Notes under the pieces: model-generated
Database searches by the model: none
The model's input: only the letters and a program-made list of their open reading frames with translations
Told to the model about the DNA's origin: nothing
Shown: positions 27,640-39,895 of the stretch, piece after piece
How positions within the stretch are numbered: position 1 is the stretch's first letter
How the letters are laid out: every line of letters begins with the position of its first letter
Source of the DNA: Cinclus cinclus
Lineage: Eukaryota > Chordata > Aves > Passeriformes > Cinclidae
NCBI RefSeq assembly: GCF_963662255.1
Contig: NC_085052.1
Span: 33,242,654-33,306,653, forward strand
Direction: 5' to 3'
DNA: 64,000 bases
Made by a program: the position numbers and the translations under genes

Positions 27640-28097
27640 ATGCTGCTGACCCACCGAAACAGGGCTCCAGTTTGTGCAGAAAGGTCAGTGTCCACAAAGG
27701 AGACAGAGAAGTCCTGCAGCTTTATTTGAATAAGGGGAGAGCGTTCACTGGGGTACATCCCCGTGAGGTGTCTCCCTGAGTTTCACAGGACTCAGCCTCT
27801 TATCCTAAACTCCTGGCTGCATGTTACTCTCTTCCTTTCCCCGTTGGCTGAGGTAGGAGGAAGGTGCAGCCTTCCCGAACCGCCCATCACACGTTCCCTC
27901 CCTTGAACATGTTATTTTCCTCCATAATTAAAAGTTCAGGCTGTCTGGGTTCTGCGGACCCACCAGATGTTCAGACTCTCTAATCGATATTTGCTCATTT
28001 CTCCTGTTACCCTAAAGTTCAGGAGTCACACTGGGTTCTGTAACAAAGGCTTCAGGTCGGTACAGACCTAAAAAAACCCCTTTCAAACACATTAACA
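27640..28097 (-). mobile_element. Probable solo LTR of an avian endogenous retrovirus
   Basis: Read on the minus strand it starts TGTTAATGTG at 28097. It contains a TATA-like ggataagaggctgag (around 27806-27792), a caccccgt-free U3/R stretch, and AATAAA at 27726-27721 followed by gctgcaggacttctctgtct, the usual order promoter-polyadenylation signal-U5 of an LTR. The 3' (left) edge is uncertain (27583 to 27673 are alternatives), no target-site duplication was identified, and no gag, pol or env sequence was seen beside it, hence a solo LTR. The family assignment (ERVL-like or other) cannot be made by eye. Confidence 0.65.
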
Positions 28098-29534
28098 CCC
28101 GTTTCTCCTCAAGACCCTCACCCATCGGGTTGTTTGTAAGGACAACGGCATCCATCTGTCCAACTCAGCCTCCACCCTCCAGACCAAACCCACTGTGCGA
28201 TGCAATGCTTTAAAGGCTTTAGACGTCCTCCAGCAAAGCCAACGAGGAGGAAGCAGTAGCTGAGGAGGATTTTTAGGGTGTCCTGAGCTCAGCCGCCTTC
28301 TGAGGTGTTTGCTTCTCTCTCTAGGAGCCTGCAATCCCAACCTCAACCCCTCAGCGGCTGCTTAACCTCCAGGGAAATCAGCATTTCCTTCCTGGGACAA
28401 GCTAGGACCTACCTCGGGCTAAGCAGAGACAGATGAGCCTCCAAATCAGCCTGGCCAGAAGCTGCTGTGGTGAGTGATTGCTGGTCCAAAGAGAATTGTT
28501 TCCTCCCCGCATCCTTCTGAGACGTTTTCCTTTTGCCCGGAAAGGTTTCCTGCCTGTGTTGAGTCGTGCTTGAAGCGGTGCTCCTTAAATAAGCTTTAAA
28601 CAGACGAAGTTGATTTAACAGGGCTATAGGATGGCCAGGTATCTGTGTTATTTAAGAGTATTGGCAGCTCGAAGGCCGAGCACTAAAAGCACTTCATTTT
28701 TATTTCAACTCTTAATTGAAAATCAGCCGGTTTGTCTTGTTCTCCCCTTCTTCTCCTTCCCTGCTCCCGGCTCCCGTGCCCTGCTGATGGGATAAGGGCT
28801 GATAATGCCACACAGTTTGTCAAAAAGTGGCACGAGCCCAGGCTTTCACTTGTGCTTTATTAGTTTAATTAACCAAGGTCTTGCAAATACCTCTCGGTGA
28901 GGCAGAAAATGAGAGAATCTAATGTTTCTTGAGCCGGATCCTTACATCATGTTAAGCCCCTTGGTGAAGGCACCAAGGTAAAAACGTGGCTCCTGTGATT
29001 AACCTTGGCTGAATTCAATAATACCTCAGTCACATTATTGCTGACCTTGTGCTTTGCTACCTTCTCATCTTTCTAATTTGTCTTTTCTTCCTGCCTTTGC
29101 AATAACAGTCAGAGGTGTTAAAAAATAAAAACCTCCTTCTGCCTCGTGGGAGAGAGCTCCTCTACCTGCAATGATTTTTAAACTTTTTTTTTTTTGTTGT
29201 TACTTTGAGTATATTTCTTGCTATTTGTGTTTTTTTCTGGCATTTATGTACACAAACACTTGCATGAGAATAGCTACTTAAGAGCTATTTGGAGGTGTCT
29301 TTGTCATTGTTTTAAAAAAATGAATTTGTGTGATGATGTGCTGAATACTTCCAGCCATCAAGATAATTTGGCATTTGTTCACACTAAAAAGTTGTTCCCA
29401 TGTGCCATTTTAGGAGATGGTCCTGATGTTTTATGTAAAAAAGGCAGGGTTAAAGCTGGGATGTCCACCAAGAACAGTGATTTGCTATTCTTTGTGGGCA
29501 TTTTGTTGTTTTTTTTTTTTTGGGTTGGGTTGTT
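28098..29534. other. Intergenic sequence
   Basis: Unique sequence including the candidate regulatory cluster at 28600-29110 and T-rich tracts at about 29187 and 29509. Confidence 0.45.
28600..29110. promoter_or_regulatory. Candidate conserved noncoding element cluster
   Basis: About 500 bp with little low-complexity sequence, many homeodomain-like and pioneer-type motifs (ctcttaattgaaaatcag, tagtttaattaaccaagg, cacattattgctgacc, gtgattaaccttgg) and no coding potential. By eye this is the best enhancer-like stretch of the desert. Conservation was not tested. Confidence 0.3.
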
Positions 29535-29690
29535 CGGTCAACCAGACCAGAGCACCAAGTGCCACAAAGTGTTTGTTGAACACTTCCACCACCCCCCTTC
29601 CATTGTTTAACAACCCTTTCTGTGAAGAAATTCTTCCTGATGTCCAGCCTGAACCTCCCCTGGCACAGTTTGAGGCCAGATACCTCTTCA
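29535..29690 (-). mobile_element. CR1 LINE fragment
   Basis: Contains accaagtgccacaaagtgtt, ctgtgaagaaattcttcctg and atgtccagcctgaacctccc, then ctggcacagtttgaggcca: reverse-complement CR1, older and lacking the terminal octamers. Confidence 0.85.
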
Positions 29691-30718
29691 TGGGGAATTC
29701 TGAAGCAGAAATGTGGACTCGAGGACCTAAGCAAGTAAAATGCTTGGAAAATCCCTTGCTCATCCCAACATCCATCATTAGGAACAATCTTTTCCTAAGA
29801 CTTTCAGAAACATCAGCAAGTGTAAAATTTGGTGAACACACCCCTCTGGCTTTTTTTTTTTTTAAATTATTTTTAATTTATTTTAAATCTGGAGCATGTT
29901 GAACGCCAGCTGTCCTGTGTTTTCTCCATGGCGTAATTTAAGATGCTGGTTGGAGGTGCAGCATCCTTAGGTGAGAGTTGCTGGCTATCCAAAACATTTT
30001 ATCTTGATGGAATTTGTAGTCTGGTGGATTTACTGAGGATTATCTCCTCTAGAAGGAGATTTAATCATTCAGCTGAGCTGGATGGTTCATCACAGGTTCC
30101 AGACATTTTTCTGGGACTTTGGGAAAAAGGTGCTTACCTGATGGGATGTTTATCTTTTATTAGGGGTGGCTTTACCCAAGGATGGATCAGTACAGAATTT
30201 TCTCTCTGCAGGTCAAGAAGAAATCTATATGTGTTTTTAGAACCACAGACAGTGAAACCATTACTTTAATTTGTCTTTGCTTTAATAAAAGTGCTTTTTG
30301 CCTTTAAAGAACGATAATGGCACTAGATTAGAGTATCCAGGGGTACCATTGTGAGTGGCAGCTGGAGAATGAGAGCTTGATGGGATCTAAAATGAAAGAA
30401 AAATGTTTGCAATCAGTTTAGTGCTTCGTTCTCCTCTTAGCCCGGCTACCTGAGATGTTCAACACATAATTCTACAATTATGTGGTGTATTTTTTTTTTA
30501 AGGCAAGGTATTGTAAGTCTTCTGTAAGAAACTCTCAAGATGCTATTTTCATGCAAATAGCTTTGTGTGCTATATTGAGGAACTTAAGAACCACAGAAAA
30601 TACAGGAAATGTGGGCAGAATACATTCGAAATGTAAAAGTTTCCTGGGAGTTGTCAACAGCTCTTTACGAAGTCTATTGCCTACACCTTTCAGCAGCTTT
30701 TCTTTGTGATTGCTGGCG

Positions 30719-30764
30719 AAAAAAAAACAACAACAACAACAACAAAAAAAAAAAAAAAAAAAAA
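30719..30764 (+). repeat. A-rich tract with CAA repeats
   Basis: A9, then about five CAA units, then A21. Confidence 0.92.
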
Positions 30765-30954
30765 CAAACCACAAACCAACCCAACAATTACTGAACTGAA
30801 AAGACTGCAAGCAGCTTGTTGCGCTGAGGAGCAGCTCTGGAGCGAAAATCGAGACCACTTTCAAACAAAGCCCCGCTTCTTCTTCTTCTAGTTCCCCCCT
30901 TTGAAGTAAGAGGATGCCCAGGTTTCTTGATGGCTTTTCCTTAAGTTTCTCTGG

Positions 30955-31110
30955 CACTTTTTAGGACGCGTCCTTGTGTCTGAGCCTTCCCTTCAGCAGC
31001 AACCGTAGCGAAAGAAACCCGAATTTCCCGGTGGAGGGAATGTTCATCGCTCGTACGGAAGATGAGTGAATAAGCCGTGGTTCCCGAGGGATGAGCCAGC
31101 CTGGAAAGTA
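30955..31110. promoter_or_regulatory. Isolated CpG cluster
   Basis: Eleven CpG in about 135 bp (ggacgcgtcc, caaccgtagcgaaag, cccgaatttcccggtgg, catcgctcgtacgg, aagccgtgg, cccgaggg) in a CpG-poor desert. It could be an unmethylated enhancer or a minor promoter. There is no adjacent ORF of note. Confidence 0.3.
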
Positions 31111-31336
31111 TCCTCTTGAAATGGAGTGGGGTATCAATAAAGCGAGTGACTTTTCCCCACCGCAAAGATGAGCACTTTCTACTTCACTGCTGCGGATGAT
31201 TAAGGAAAACAATTGCACTTCTGACAACACGCATTGACATTTCCAAATGAAAAAGGAATGAGGAACAGATTCTGGGAGTCTCGCCATTGATGAGAATGGA
31301 TTTCCCTGGATGGCAGCCTTTTTGAAAGTTCGATTT

Positions 31337-31362
<26 letters not shown>
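31337..31362 (+). repeat. (TA)13 microsatellite
   Basis: 26 bp of perfect TA, followed after two A by T7 and G8. Confidence 0.93.
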
Positions 31363-31367
<5 letters not shown>

Positions 31368-32899
31368 TTTGGGGGGGGTGTAAATGCTGCCTAGAACAGG
31401 CAATCCTGTCACAGGGACCAGCGGAGGATCAGAGGAGTTCGGGGGTGGGGGGGGGATAATCTGGAGCACAAAAATGACTCTGCACTCCTACTCATGAGCC
31501 CACTGAAAGGCAAACAAGAAAAAGGCCTGAGTGAGTGAGGACAAAGAGGGGAGGGGCAGCTGGGTTAATGCTGATAAATGAATATTTGACGTTTAAGTTC
31601 AACTTCCATTTGCTTGCAAATGAAAACAATTGTGTCAACACTGCAGGAGATGGGACATGTCGTTTTTAAAATTTATTTCCCCCCCACCCCCAAAGGTTAA
31701 TTCTTCTTTGTTTTGGAAGGTTAAAAAAAAAAAAAAAGCCAGAAATGTTGACTTTAAGTGATAGGCAAACACACACAGGGGCTCGCTTCATATCCACAGC
31801 ACAGCCCTGCTCCAGCAGCTGGCAGGGGGCTGGAAGGAAGAGCTTTGCCAGACAGGTTTCCTGGAGGAATGCTTTGCTCCTTGTGATGCTCGCTTCCAGC
31901 CCCGAGCTTAAAACCAGGATGTTTACAGCCGCATCTTTTTATAAGCAGCGTGTGATAGGTAATTTTATGTGAAAAATCTATTTAGTCCCCTGATGGAAGA
32001 AGTAAACTTAGGTGAGACTCGTTCTCCCGTGAATTCTTGGCATGCCATAAAAAAAAACAAAAAAACCCCGTTGCAGTTCTCCGAAATATTAGTTGTAAAA
32101 CTTGTTCCTTGTTGAAGTTACAATCAGAAGGAGTAATAAAGGGATTATTCAGGCATGCATTACCATGGAATGTTCATCTCCGGGCACTCAGATTTTCACT
32201 CTGTAGTAGCACCGTGCTTTGCCTGGTAAATCTCGTGGTGGCTGCTGGGGTAGAAAACACAAACCCTCCTTTAAATAATGCATCCCTTCCCTGCTGTGCC
32301 TCTCCTCTGGTTCAAAGACAGCCCTCCTTTAAAATTTAATCAGTAGTTTTATCGGCCCTCACAGGCAAAAATACCGATCCCAAAAAGAACCCCCAGGAAA
32401 ACTGGGATGGAAGAGTTGGGCACTGGGTGGCATTGCACCTTCTCCTCCGCTCCTGCTGGTTTTAATTGATCCTTCATGATGGTGTGTGCTTGTCTGGGAG
32501 GGTGACAGGAGTCTGTTCTGGCTGGCATCCCCATCTCTGTCCAACCCATCCATAGGGGAACCAAGCTCTTGCTGAAGCTGTGCTGGAGCAAAGCAGGGAA
32601 CAGGGAGTTCTTTGGCTGTTTGGTTGCATTTCTTTCTCCAGGTGGCTCTCTCAGAACTGTTTCTGTCCTTGGAAAAGGCCTTTTGGCTCATTTTTGTCTT
32701 ACCTGTGACTTTTTGATGCTCCTGAAACACTAAAGGGTGTGGGATATGGCTCAGTGCAGCAATTGAAAGGTGGATCTGTTAGAAAAGGTACTGAGAGACA
32801 CCCGAGCTGATGCTTTCTCAAAACATCATTAATGTTATTTTCCAGAGCAGAGACCCAGAGATCCCAGAGTGTCCCTCCTGAAGGAAAGCACTGGGAAAT

Positions 32900-33002
32900 C
32901 ATGGACTCATGGAATGGTTTGGGGTGGGAAGGACTTTAAAGCTCATCTTGTTCCACTCCCTGCCATGGGCAGGGACCCCTTCCACTAGACCAGGTTGCTC
33001 AG
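32900..33002 (-). mobile_element. CR1 LINE 3' fragment
   Basis: Starts atggactcatggaatggttt, then gggaaggactttaaagctca and gccatgggcagggacccctt, and breaks off after ccaggttgctcag. About 100 bp. Confidence 0.88.
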
Positions 33003-36000
33003 GTGCTGTTTTGCCTAGAGCCTGCTTGTGCTGAGACTGCATTAATCCTGGCTTGGTAGAGGGCACTTCATTATTTCAGCAGGTTAATATCAATCTGTTG
33101 GTGTTCAGTCTGCCTCTCTGTGTTAATGTTATGTATGTTATATTTGTTATTGCTACCATCTCTTTCTCTCCAAAACCCCTGCAAAGCCAGTCAGGGCAAA
33201 AAGACTAATTTTGAACTCTGAATCACCAATATTCTCTGGAGTCTCCTACAAGCCTCAAATTGGACTTTAAGCTGGTAAAAATGATCCAGTCTAGGATGGT
33301 GTTGGCTTTGATGAGCATGTACTACCCCACCGACCATTTTTCTTTGTCAGTCCAGCTGCCAGTTTAGACCTCTAGTCCATATTGGGCTGCTTTTCTGTTT
33401 GAAGAAAGATGCAAAAAAAATCACTCTCTAACAGCCAGGGCTGTGAGGCATTTCCAGCCTTTGAATAAGTCATACAGGATTTTTCTTTTTTTTTTCTTTT
33501 CTTTTTTTTTCTTTTCCTCTCCCTCCACCCCCACAATGATTGCTGTCCACATTGGTAAAGCCCAGCACAGCAAATGCTGATAATTCAGCTAAAATGCCCA
33601 GCATTTAGGTCTTGTATTCTTAACAGTGGGGAGGAAAAGAGGCATTTTGTGCAGCTTTGCCATGGATTGATATGAAGATGGGAGCAGAGAAGTCGGATGA
33701 GGGGTTTTCTTGGAAGCTTGGTGCAGGATTTTTATGCATGGCTTCCTGGCTATCTGCACAGGTATTTTATATAAATAGGAGATTGACATCTTTATAGAAC
33801 TATTACAGATGTGTTCTCATCTCAAGGTCACAGTTTTCCTTGTTTCCTGTGTGAGGTTTTCTCTGTGCCTTGCACTTGCTCTGGGACTGGCAATCCATGC
33901 TGGGAATTCTCCCGACTCTCATACTTCTTTTACCTGCAGGGATTTCTCCTGTGAGCCATAACGTGCTCATGCATTTCCTGGCTGTGATTGGTGCCATATA
34001 GGTAGCATTGAAATACCTGGGGTCTTTTTTAAGATTGTGCAGATTTGAAAGTTTGGGATGTGTTTTCCCTTGGAATCTAATAAGTTTCAGGCGTTTTTCT
34101 GTAGGTGTGAAAGTACTGAAGGCCTTTTTTGTACCTCTTAATGGTGTTCCCCTTTTTTAGGGGTTGAACTTGGTCTAGGAGCTCTTTCTAACCCTAATTA
34201 TTCTATAGAATGGGTTACTTGAGAAACCAGCTGGATTTCTACTTCTTTTAGCCTGAGCTTGATGCCCAAATCATGTCAGGTTTCTTGAAGCATCACAGAG
34301 ACTTAATTAACCTCCGTCTCCCCCAAAACCTCTAATTAAAGGGGTGAATAATCTTGCAAGGATATGCCAATTGTGTTTCCCCAATCTAGAGGAGTAACTT
34401 TTTTTTTTTTTTAAATGCAGTTTGTATCATGCGTGTCCTTTTCTGTCAATTGACATTTCATTTTGCCATTGTTCTCTGATATTCCTGTAAAATCCAAGTT
34501 CAGCAAATGTTCCTCCTGGAAACTTCATCCGTGTGGAGAGATGGAACACAGGGACAGTATGGGTTGGAGTGGGGAATTCACAGAGCTCGCTAGAAGGCAC
34601 TCTTGGGATGCTGCATTCAGCATTTGCCTGTGGGATTATGCCAGGAAACCCAACCCTCTTGACTTTCCAAGCTATTTAATGGTATTTTTATACAACCTCC
34701 AGGCTCAGCACCTTCTCTCCTTTTCACACCTGCAGCCTGTTCCTCCCCACCAACCTCAGCTTCCCTCACTTCCCAGGGCAACACCTTCCCCATCTAACCT
34801 TCGAGGCTTTCTCACCCACAGAAATTCCTGCAGGTGGAGCTGGAAGGACATCCTGCTGCTGGAATAAGCTATGGGGCACGGGTTGGCTCTGCTTCCCTGT
34901 GGTTCTGGGTGCTCACCTTGCTCTCCATGTCATGTGCCCGTGTTTGCCACCTCTGGATCAGGGGGCTGCGATGTCCAAGGATGTTGTGCAGCAGTTGGGT
35001 TCATTTTCTCCTAACAGCCGTCTTGATTTTATTCTGGCAGGAGGGAATCTCATTCCATTGCCTGTCCCCTGAGGACTTGCGATGAAAGGCACAGGCTTAG
35101 ACCAGAAAACAATTTGTGATAAAGTCGTCCTTTGCAGTGATTTACCTAGAAAGACCTGTGGGCTTCCCCAGATGCTGGGCAGCCCGAGGGGATGTGAGAA
35201 TAAGAATTTCTATGCTGGTGGTGCCTAATTTTCCTGCTGACTATTTTCTGCAGGTGGCTGTTTCCTTTAAGCCTCAAGCTGGAGGTGTGAAGCCCTGGTC
35301 TGGCTGGCACTGCAGCTCCACTGTGCTGTTCAATCCCACCAGCAGAGTGTCTCCCAGGATGAGAAATAGCTGCTAAAGCACAGGAGAGCTCTGAAAGGCT
35401 GGGAACGTGCTCAAAACATCAACAAATTGATCTGTACAGGGTTCCTGCTGTGAGCACCGGTATAAAAAAAAAAAAAACAGGATGGGAGAAACGAGACAGG
35501 CTGGTTTTGCATGAGATGACAGAAATGAATTGCAGGGGAGCTTGGGGAATTTTCACTGCAAGCTGTTGGAAAACTGTGATGTGTCCAGTTTGGAAAGTTC
35601 TCCCACTGGGGCTCCAGCCAGGAGCAGGATCCCGAGAAAGAATCTGCACCCACATCTCTCTCCCTTCCCAGTCTGGGGCAATCTTGCAGCTTCAGGGCTC
35701 CCTGAGCTGAAAGTTAATCTGTAACTTTATGTTTAATAGTCCTTGATGGCCTTGTGCCAGATTGCTCAAGCCTTTTGTGTTCTGGGCCCTTTGCGTGCCC
35801 TGCTGTAAAGGATTCATGCCTGGTGTGACAGAGCTGGAGGCTGTTTCAGTAATGCTTCAAAGTCTTTGTTTTTCCTGGTACGTTGAATTTTTGCTGTTAT
35901 TTCTCAGGCCTCTGGCATCCCTCGACCTTTCTCTGGCAGGAGGAGCATCTTGCAGCCCTGCTTCTGATAGCATTTTTTCCTCTCTCTGAAGATGTTTTGG

Positions 36001-37431
36001 GAATGTGGTCTGCTGTCATGCAGGCTATCAGGCCAGGGCTGGGGGAACGTGCTGTGCAACCTGTTGAGTTTGTGCTGGGGTTTGGTGCAAGTCCCACAAA
36101 CTCTGCCTTAAAAAAAGTGTGTTCTCAGCTCTGCCCAAAAAGCAGAGCTCAGCTCAAACACTGAGCCAGCCTTCCTTCCTTCCCTGCCTTTCTCCCTCTT
36201 CTGTTAATATCTTCTGGAAGAGCTCATGTCTGTCCCATCTCAGCTTTGACCTGGGCATATCCAAGTCCCTTGTGCAGAGCTGATGTTGTCACACTTTCCT
36301 CTCCTCTGGGTGTTTTTTTCCTCCTTCTTCTTCCTTTTTTTTTTGTTCCCCCCCCCCTTCCCTTACTGCGGGTTATTTTAACCCAGTAAACATTCTTTTG
36401 ACAGCTAGTGACATGAATAAATCCTTTTCCTGTCCTGCCTCCAGTTTATTATTTAAGGGGAGAAGATGATTAAATCCAGCAGGGCTGATTTGAATTCTCT
36501 GTTCACAGGAAGAAGGAGGCTGATGGGGGTCTGTGAAGCCACAGAGTTTGTGTTCATCAGCATCTTGGGAGAAACAGCAATGCCAGCTGCTTAAAACATC
36601 TGGTTTGGGTTGTTCCCTCCACTCCCCATCTCTGCTTTTCTTTCTGTTTCTTTTTTTCCTGGAGAGTTCAGCGTTGCTGACTCCAAATGTTGGATCTAGC
36701 AGGGTGACAGCTTGGTTTGTGCTGTTCCACTCAAGCACCAGAGCCTGGTGAAGTTGCTGGGTTGGAGTCCAAGCGAGGGTCAGCCAGAGCAGTAAAGAGC
36801 CACCATCTGCTCCCAGCTTTGTGCAGGAGAAGCTCTCACAGTTTGGGGCCGGGCTCCGTGGTGTGTGCGATGGCAGCAGGATCAGCCCTGGAGCAGGGAG
36901 GGCCCCTCCGTGCACAGGGAGAAGGTGTTTGCCTAACCTCGGTGGCATGGAAACACAAGCGGTGAGAGCGAAAGAAGCCCCAGTAGAGTTAATTAAGTGT
37001 TGCATTTAAGAGGTGGAATCGAATGGAATCGCTTTGCATTCACTGGAGTTTGCTTTTCCTGCTCTCAGGACTTGGAGGAGGGCTGAGTACCTGTGCAGTC
37101 AGGAGCAGTGCATTAGTGTGGATTTGGCTGAGGGTTTGAGAGAGGAGTCTTGAGCTCTCTGAGCAGTGGATTTGCTCACCAGCAAGCCCTGAGCATGCCT
37201 GATGAAGGCAGAGTGCTGTAAGTACTGTCAGGAAGATGCAGGGGTGAGGATCCCCTCCTTTCTATCCCCTTTCCCATCCTCTTGGCTAAAATATGTGTCT
37301 ATAAAACCAATCCCTTCTGGAGGCTGAGCTCACCAAGCTGGTGCATCTCTGCAGTGAATCCCGTTCTCAGGTCCTGCTGTATTGTCTCTCAGTGAAGCTC
37401 AGCCTGGCTAATTAATCAGGGGCTGAATCCC
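33003..37431. other. Intergenic, 4.4 kb
   Basis: No recognised gene. Polypyrimidine tract at 33480-33530, T13-14 run near 34399 and C/T tracts near 36320-36360. A 210-codon minus-strand ORF (36373-37005) has no family signature. Confidence 0.45.
33480..33530 (+). repeat. Polypyrimidine tract
   Basis: About 50 bp almost entirely of T and C (T runs broken by single C). Confidence 0.88.
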
Positions 37432-37915
37432 AGAATTATTTAGGTTGGAAAAGCCCTCCAAGATCACTGAGTCCTAGCTGTGCCTTATGTCCACCTTGTC
37501 AACCAGCCCAAAGCACTGAGTGCCACATCCAGTAATTCCCTGGACAATTTCAGGGATGCGGACTCCACTACATCCCTGGGCAGCCCATTCCAAAGCTTGG
37601 CACTCCTCTCCATGAGGAAATTCTTCCTGATTTCCACCCTGACCCTTCTCTGGCACAGCTTGAGGCCGTTTCCTCTCCTCCTGTCCCTGTTCCCTGGAGC
37701 AGATCCCAAATCCCCCCGGCTGTCCCCTCCTGTCAGGGAGTTGTGCAGAGCCACAGGGTCCCCCCTGAACCTCTTTTTGTCCAGGCTGAGCTCCTTTCCC
37801 AGCTCCCTCAGCCCCTCCTGGGGCTCCAGCCCCTTCCCCAGCTCTGATCCCTTCCCAAGCCTCTAAACATCTTTCTTGTGAGGGTCCCAGAACTGGACAC
37901 AGCATTTAAGATGAA
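37432..37915 (-). mobile_element. CR1 LINE 3' fragment (about 480 bp)
   Basis: Starts cccagaattatttaggttgg, then cctccaagatcactgagtcc, acttgt-free gtgccacatccagtaattcc, gaggaaattcttcctgattt, cctgaacctctttttgtcca and ctggacacagcatttaagat. It extends further 5' into the element than most copies here. Reverse-complement orientation. Confidence 0.95.
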
Positions 37916-39594
37916 TATAAAACCCATAAACAACCAAAATGTGACCCAGGCAGTGCCCTGTGCTGATGGGATCTCCAAACAATCGGTGGCTGAGAGTACA
38001 GACACCCCCTCGAGGCTGAGCCTTGGCAATCACTGGGGTTAGGAACCTGCCACTTGGAATAATCGGAGATGTTTCCTGTGCTCTGGATGCCATCGAGCCC
38101 GGAAAATTCAAACTAATCTTGTTTGGTGTCTGCCTGCACCTTGCTGGAGGGGAGTTCTGTTCTGCCGAAAATCGCGCTGCGAACGCGTGCCAGAAGGAGC
38201 AGGTCCACGTCTGAAGCAGAGCCAGCTCCTCCTCTCAGCATGGAAACGGAGCTCCTGGACTCGCCTGGCCTCATCCTCCACTGCCAGTGTTTTAGCAGAA
38301 CAGGTTATCTCCTGGTGTTCTGGCCACAGAGGATGACTTGCAGTATTTCAGGTTTTCCTGGGCTGTCCTTTCACCTGCCTGCCTTTCCCTTCAGCCTCCT
38401 GTGCTTCTGGTGCCTGACTTTATTATCTTTGCTATTTCTAACCTTTTTATTTTTTTTTTCTTTTTTTTTTTTTTTTGTCCTTGTTGGAGCCTGTTTTCTG
38501 CTGGGGGGAAGATAGAAAAGGTCAGGTTCTCACTAGTGAAGCTTATTTAATTTGTTTGCTGCATATGTGGACAAACTTTGCATGTATGTTGCAAGTATGA
38601 CCTACCAGGAGCCTCCTGGGCACATGGGCCCTGTGGTTGTTTATTGTTTTATCTCTCCTCTGTTGTTCTTTTCTCCCACCTGATCCAGTATTCCCAATTT
38701 TACCTCTCCTGCAAGACAAAAAAGCTTAGTGGACTGCAAACAGTAAATAAAACTGACATTTGCAGCAGTCAGTCTGATACAAGAGCACGGGGATGCAGCA
38801 GCACTTTTTTGGGCTTGTTTCCAGTCCTTATTTAAAATCTCTTTTAATCAGGAGCTAATGACAAGTTTTGGTCACGAGAGCTGATGCACAGGAAGAAAAA
38901 ATACCCACCAGTTTGCATTCAAAATAATGCAAAGCATTATAAATAAGGAGATCTGCAAGGATATAATCAAGCTAAATTGCTCATTGTTGCTCTCACCAGA
39001 GATGATTTCTTGCCTCTATCTGGGTTGGGCTGTCGTCTGGCTTTAGGGAGGATGTGTTCTCTTTTTACTCCGGTTATAAACCTTTGCAGCAGCAGCTGGT
39101 GGCTGCAAGAGTGGGTTTTTCCTCTGGGTTTTGTGCAGATCAAGCAAATATTCTGGTGGCTTGGATATTGCTGTCCAAACTGTGGCAGGGAAATTGTCCT
39201 ACAGGTTTCTGTCACTCTCCTCCCTCAGCTGAACTGACCCCTTAAGGTGGAGCTGTCTCCTCTGGGACTCTGCTGCAGGCAGACACAGAAAAGTCTTGCA
39301 ACAGGTCACAGCAGCAGCCTGCCAGGAAAAGAGCTCTGGCTTGGGAATTGAGGACTCACTCTGCCTGCAGATGGGGTGCAATAAGCTCTGGATTTTAGTG
39401 GCTCCGTGCAGTTTATCCTATTGAAAGTAGCTGAGCCTGGAGAGAATCGGGAGCTGATGCTGAAATCTCCAAACAAATCATGAAGAGTCTAATACTTGGG
39501 TGGGGTTTTTTTTGGTCCTAATTTTCTTCAACTGTGTTGTACGTGAATGCAACATAAAAACTGTGCACTTTTCTTTGACCAAAATAGTGTGTGG
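37916..39594. other. Intergenic sequence
   Basis: No recognised gene. Small CpG cluster at about 38165-38215 and a T-rich tract at 38450-38476. Confidence 0.45.
38450..38476 (+). repeat. Poly(T) tract
   Basis: 27 bp of T with one C. Confidence 0.9.
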
Positions 39595-39895
39595 AAACAT
39601 GGAATGGTTTGGGTTGGAAAGGACATTAAAGTTGAGCCAGTCCCACCCTGCTGCCGTGGGTAGGGACACTTTCCACTAGAACAGGTTTATCCAAGCCCCA
39701 TCCAACACTGCCAGGGATAGGGCAGCCACAGCACCTCTGGACAACCTGTGCCAGGGCCTCCCCACTCTCAGAGGGAGGAATTTTTTCTCAATATCCCATC
39801 TAAACCTTCCCTCCTTCAACTTAAGGCCATTTCCCCCTTGTTCTATCACTCCATACCTTTGAGAAAAGTCTCTCTACTTTGTGTATAGTGAAGAC
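39595..39895 (-). mobile_element. CR1 LINE 3' fragment
   Basis: Starts aacatggaatggtttgggtt, then ggaaaggacattaaagttga, ccactagaacaggtttatcc, gtgccagggcctccccactc and atatcccatctaaaccttcc. About 300 bp, reverse complement. Confidence 0.94.

Larger units (their letters stand above)
29691..32899. other. Intergenic sequence, AT-rich with simple repeats
   Basis: No recognised gene. Holds an A/CAA tract (30719-30764), a CpG cluster (about 30955-31110), a TA repeat (31337-31362) and G runs (31370-31377, 31440-31456). Confidence 0.45.

Noticed and set aside
37016..37034. ggaatcgaatggaatcg resembling a satellite (CATTC) unit
   Set aside because: Only two units and no array.
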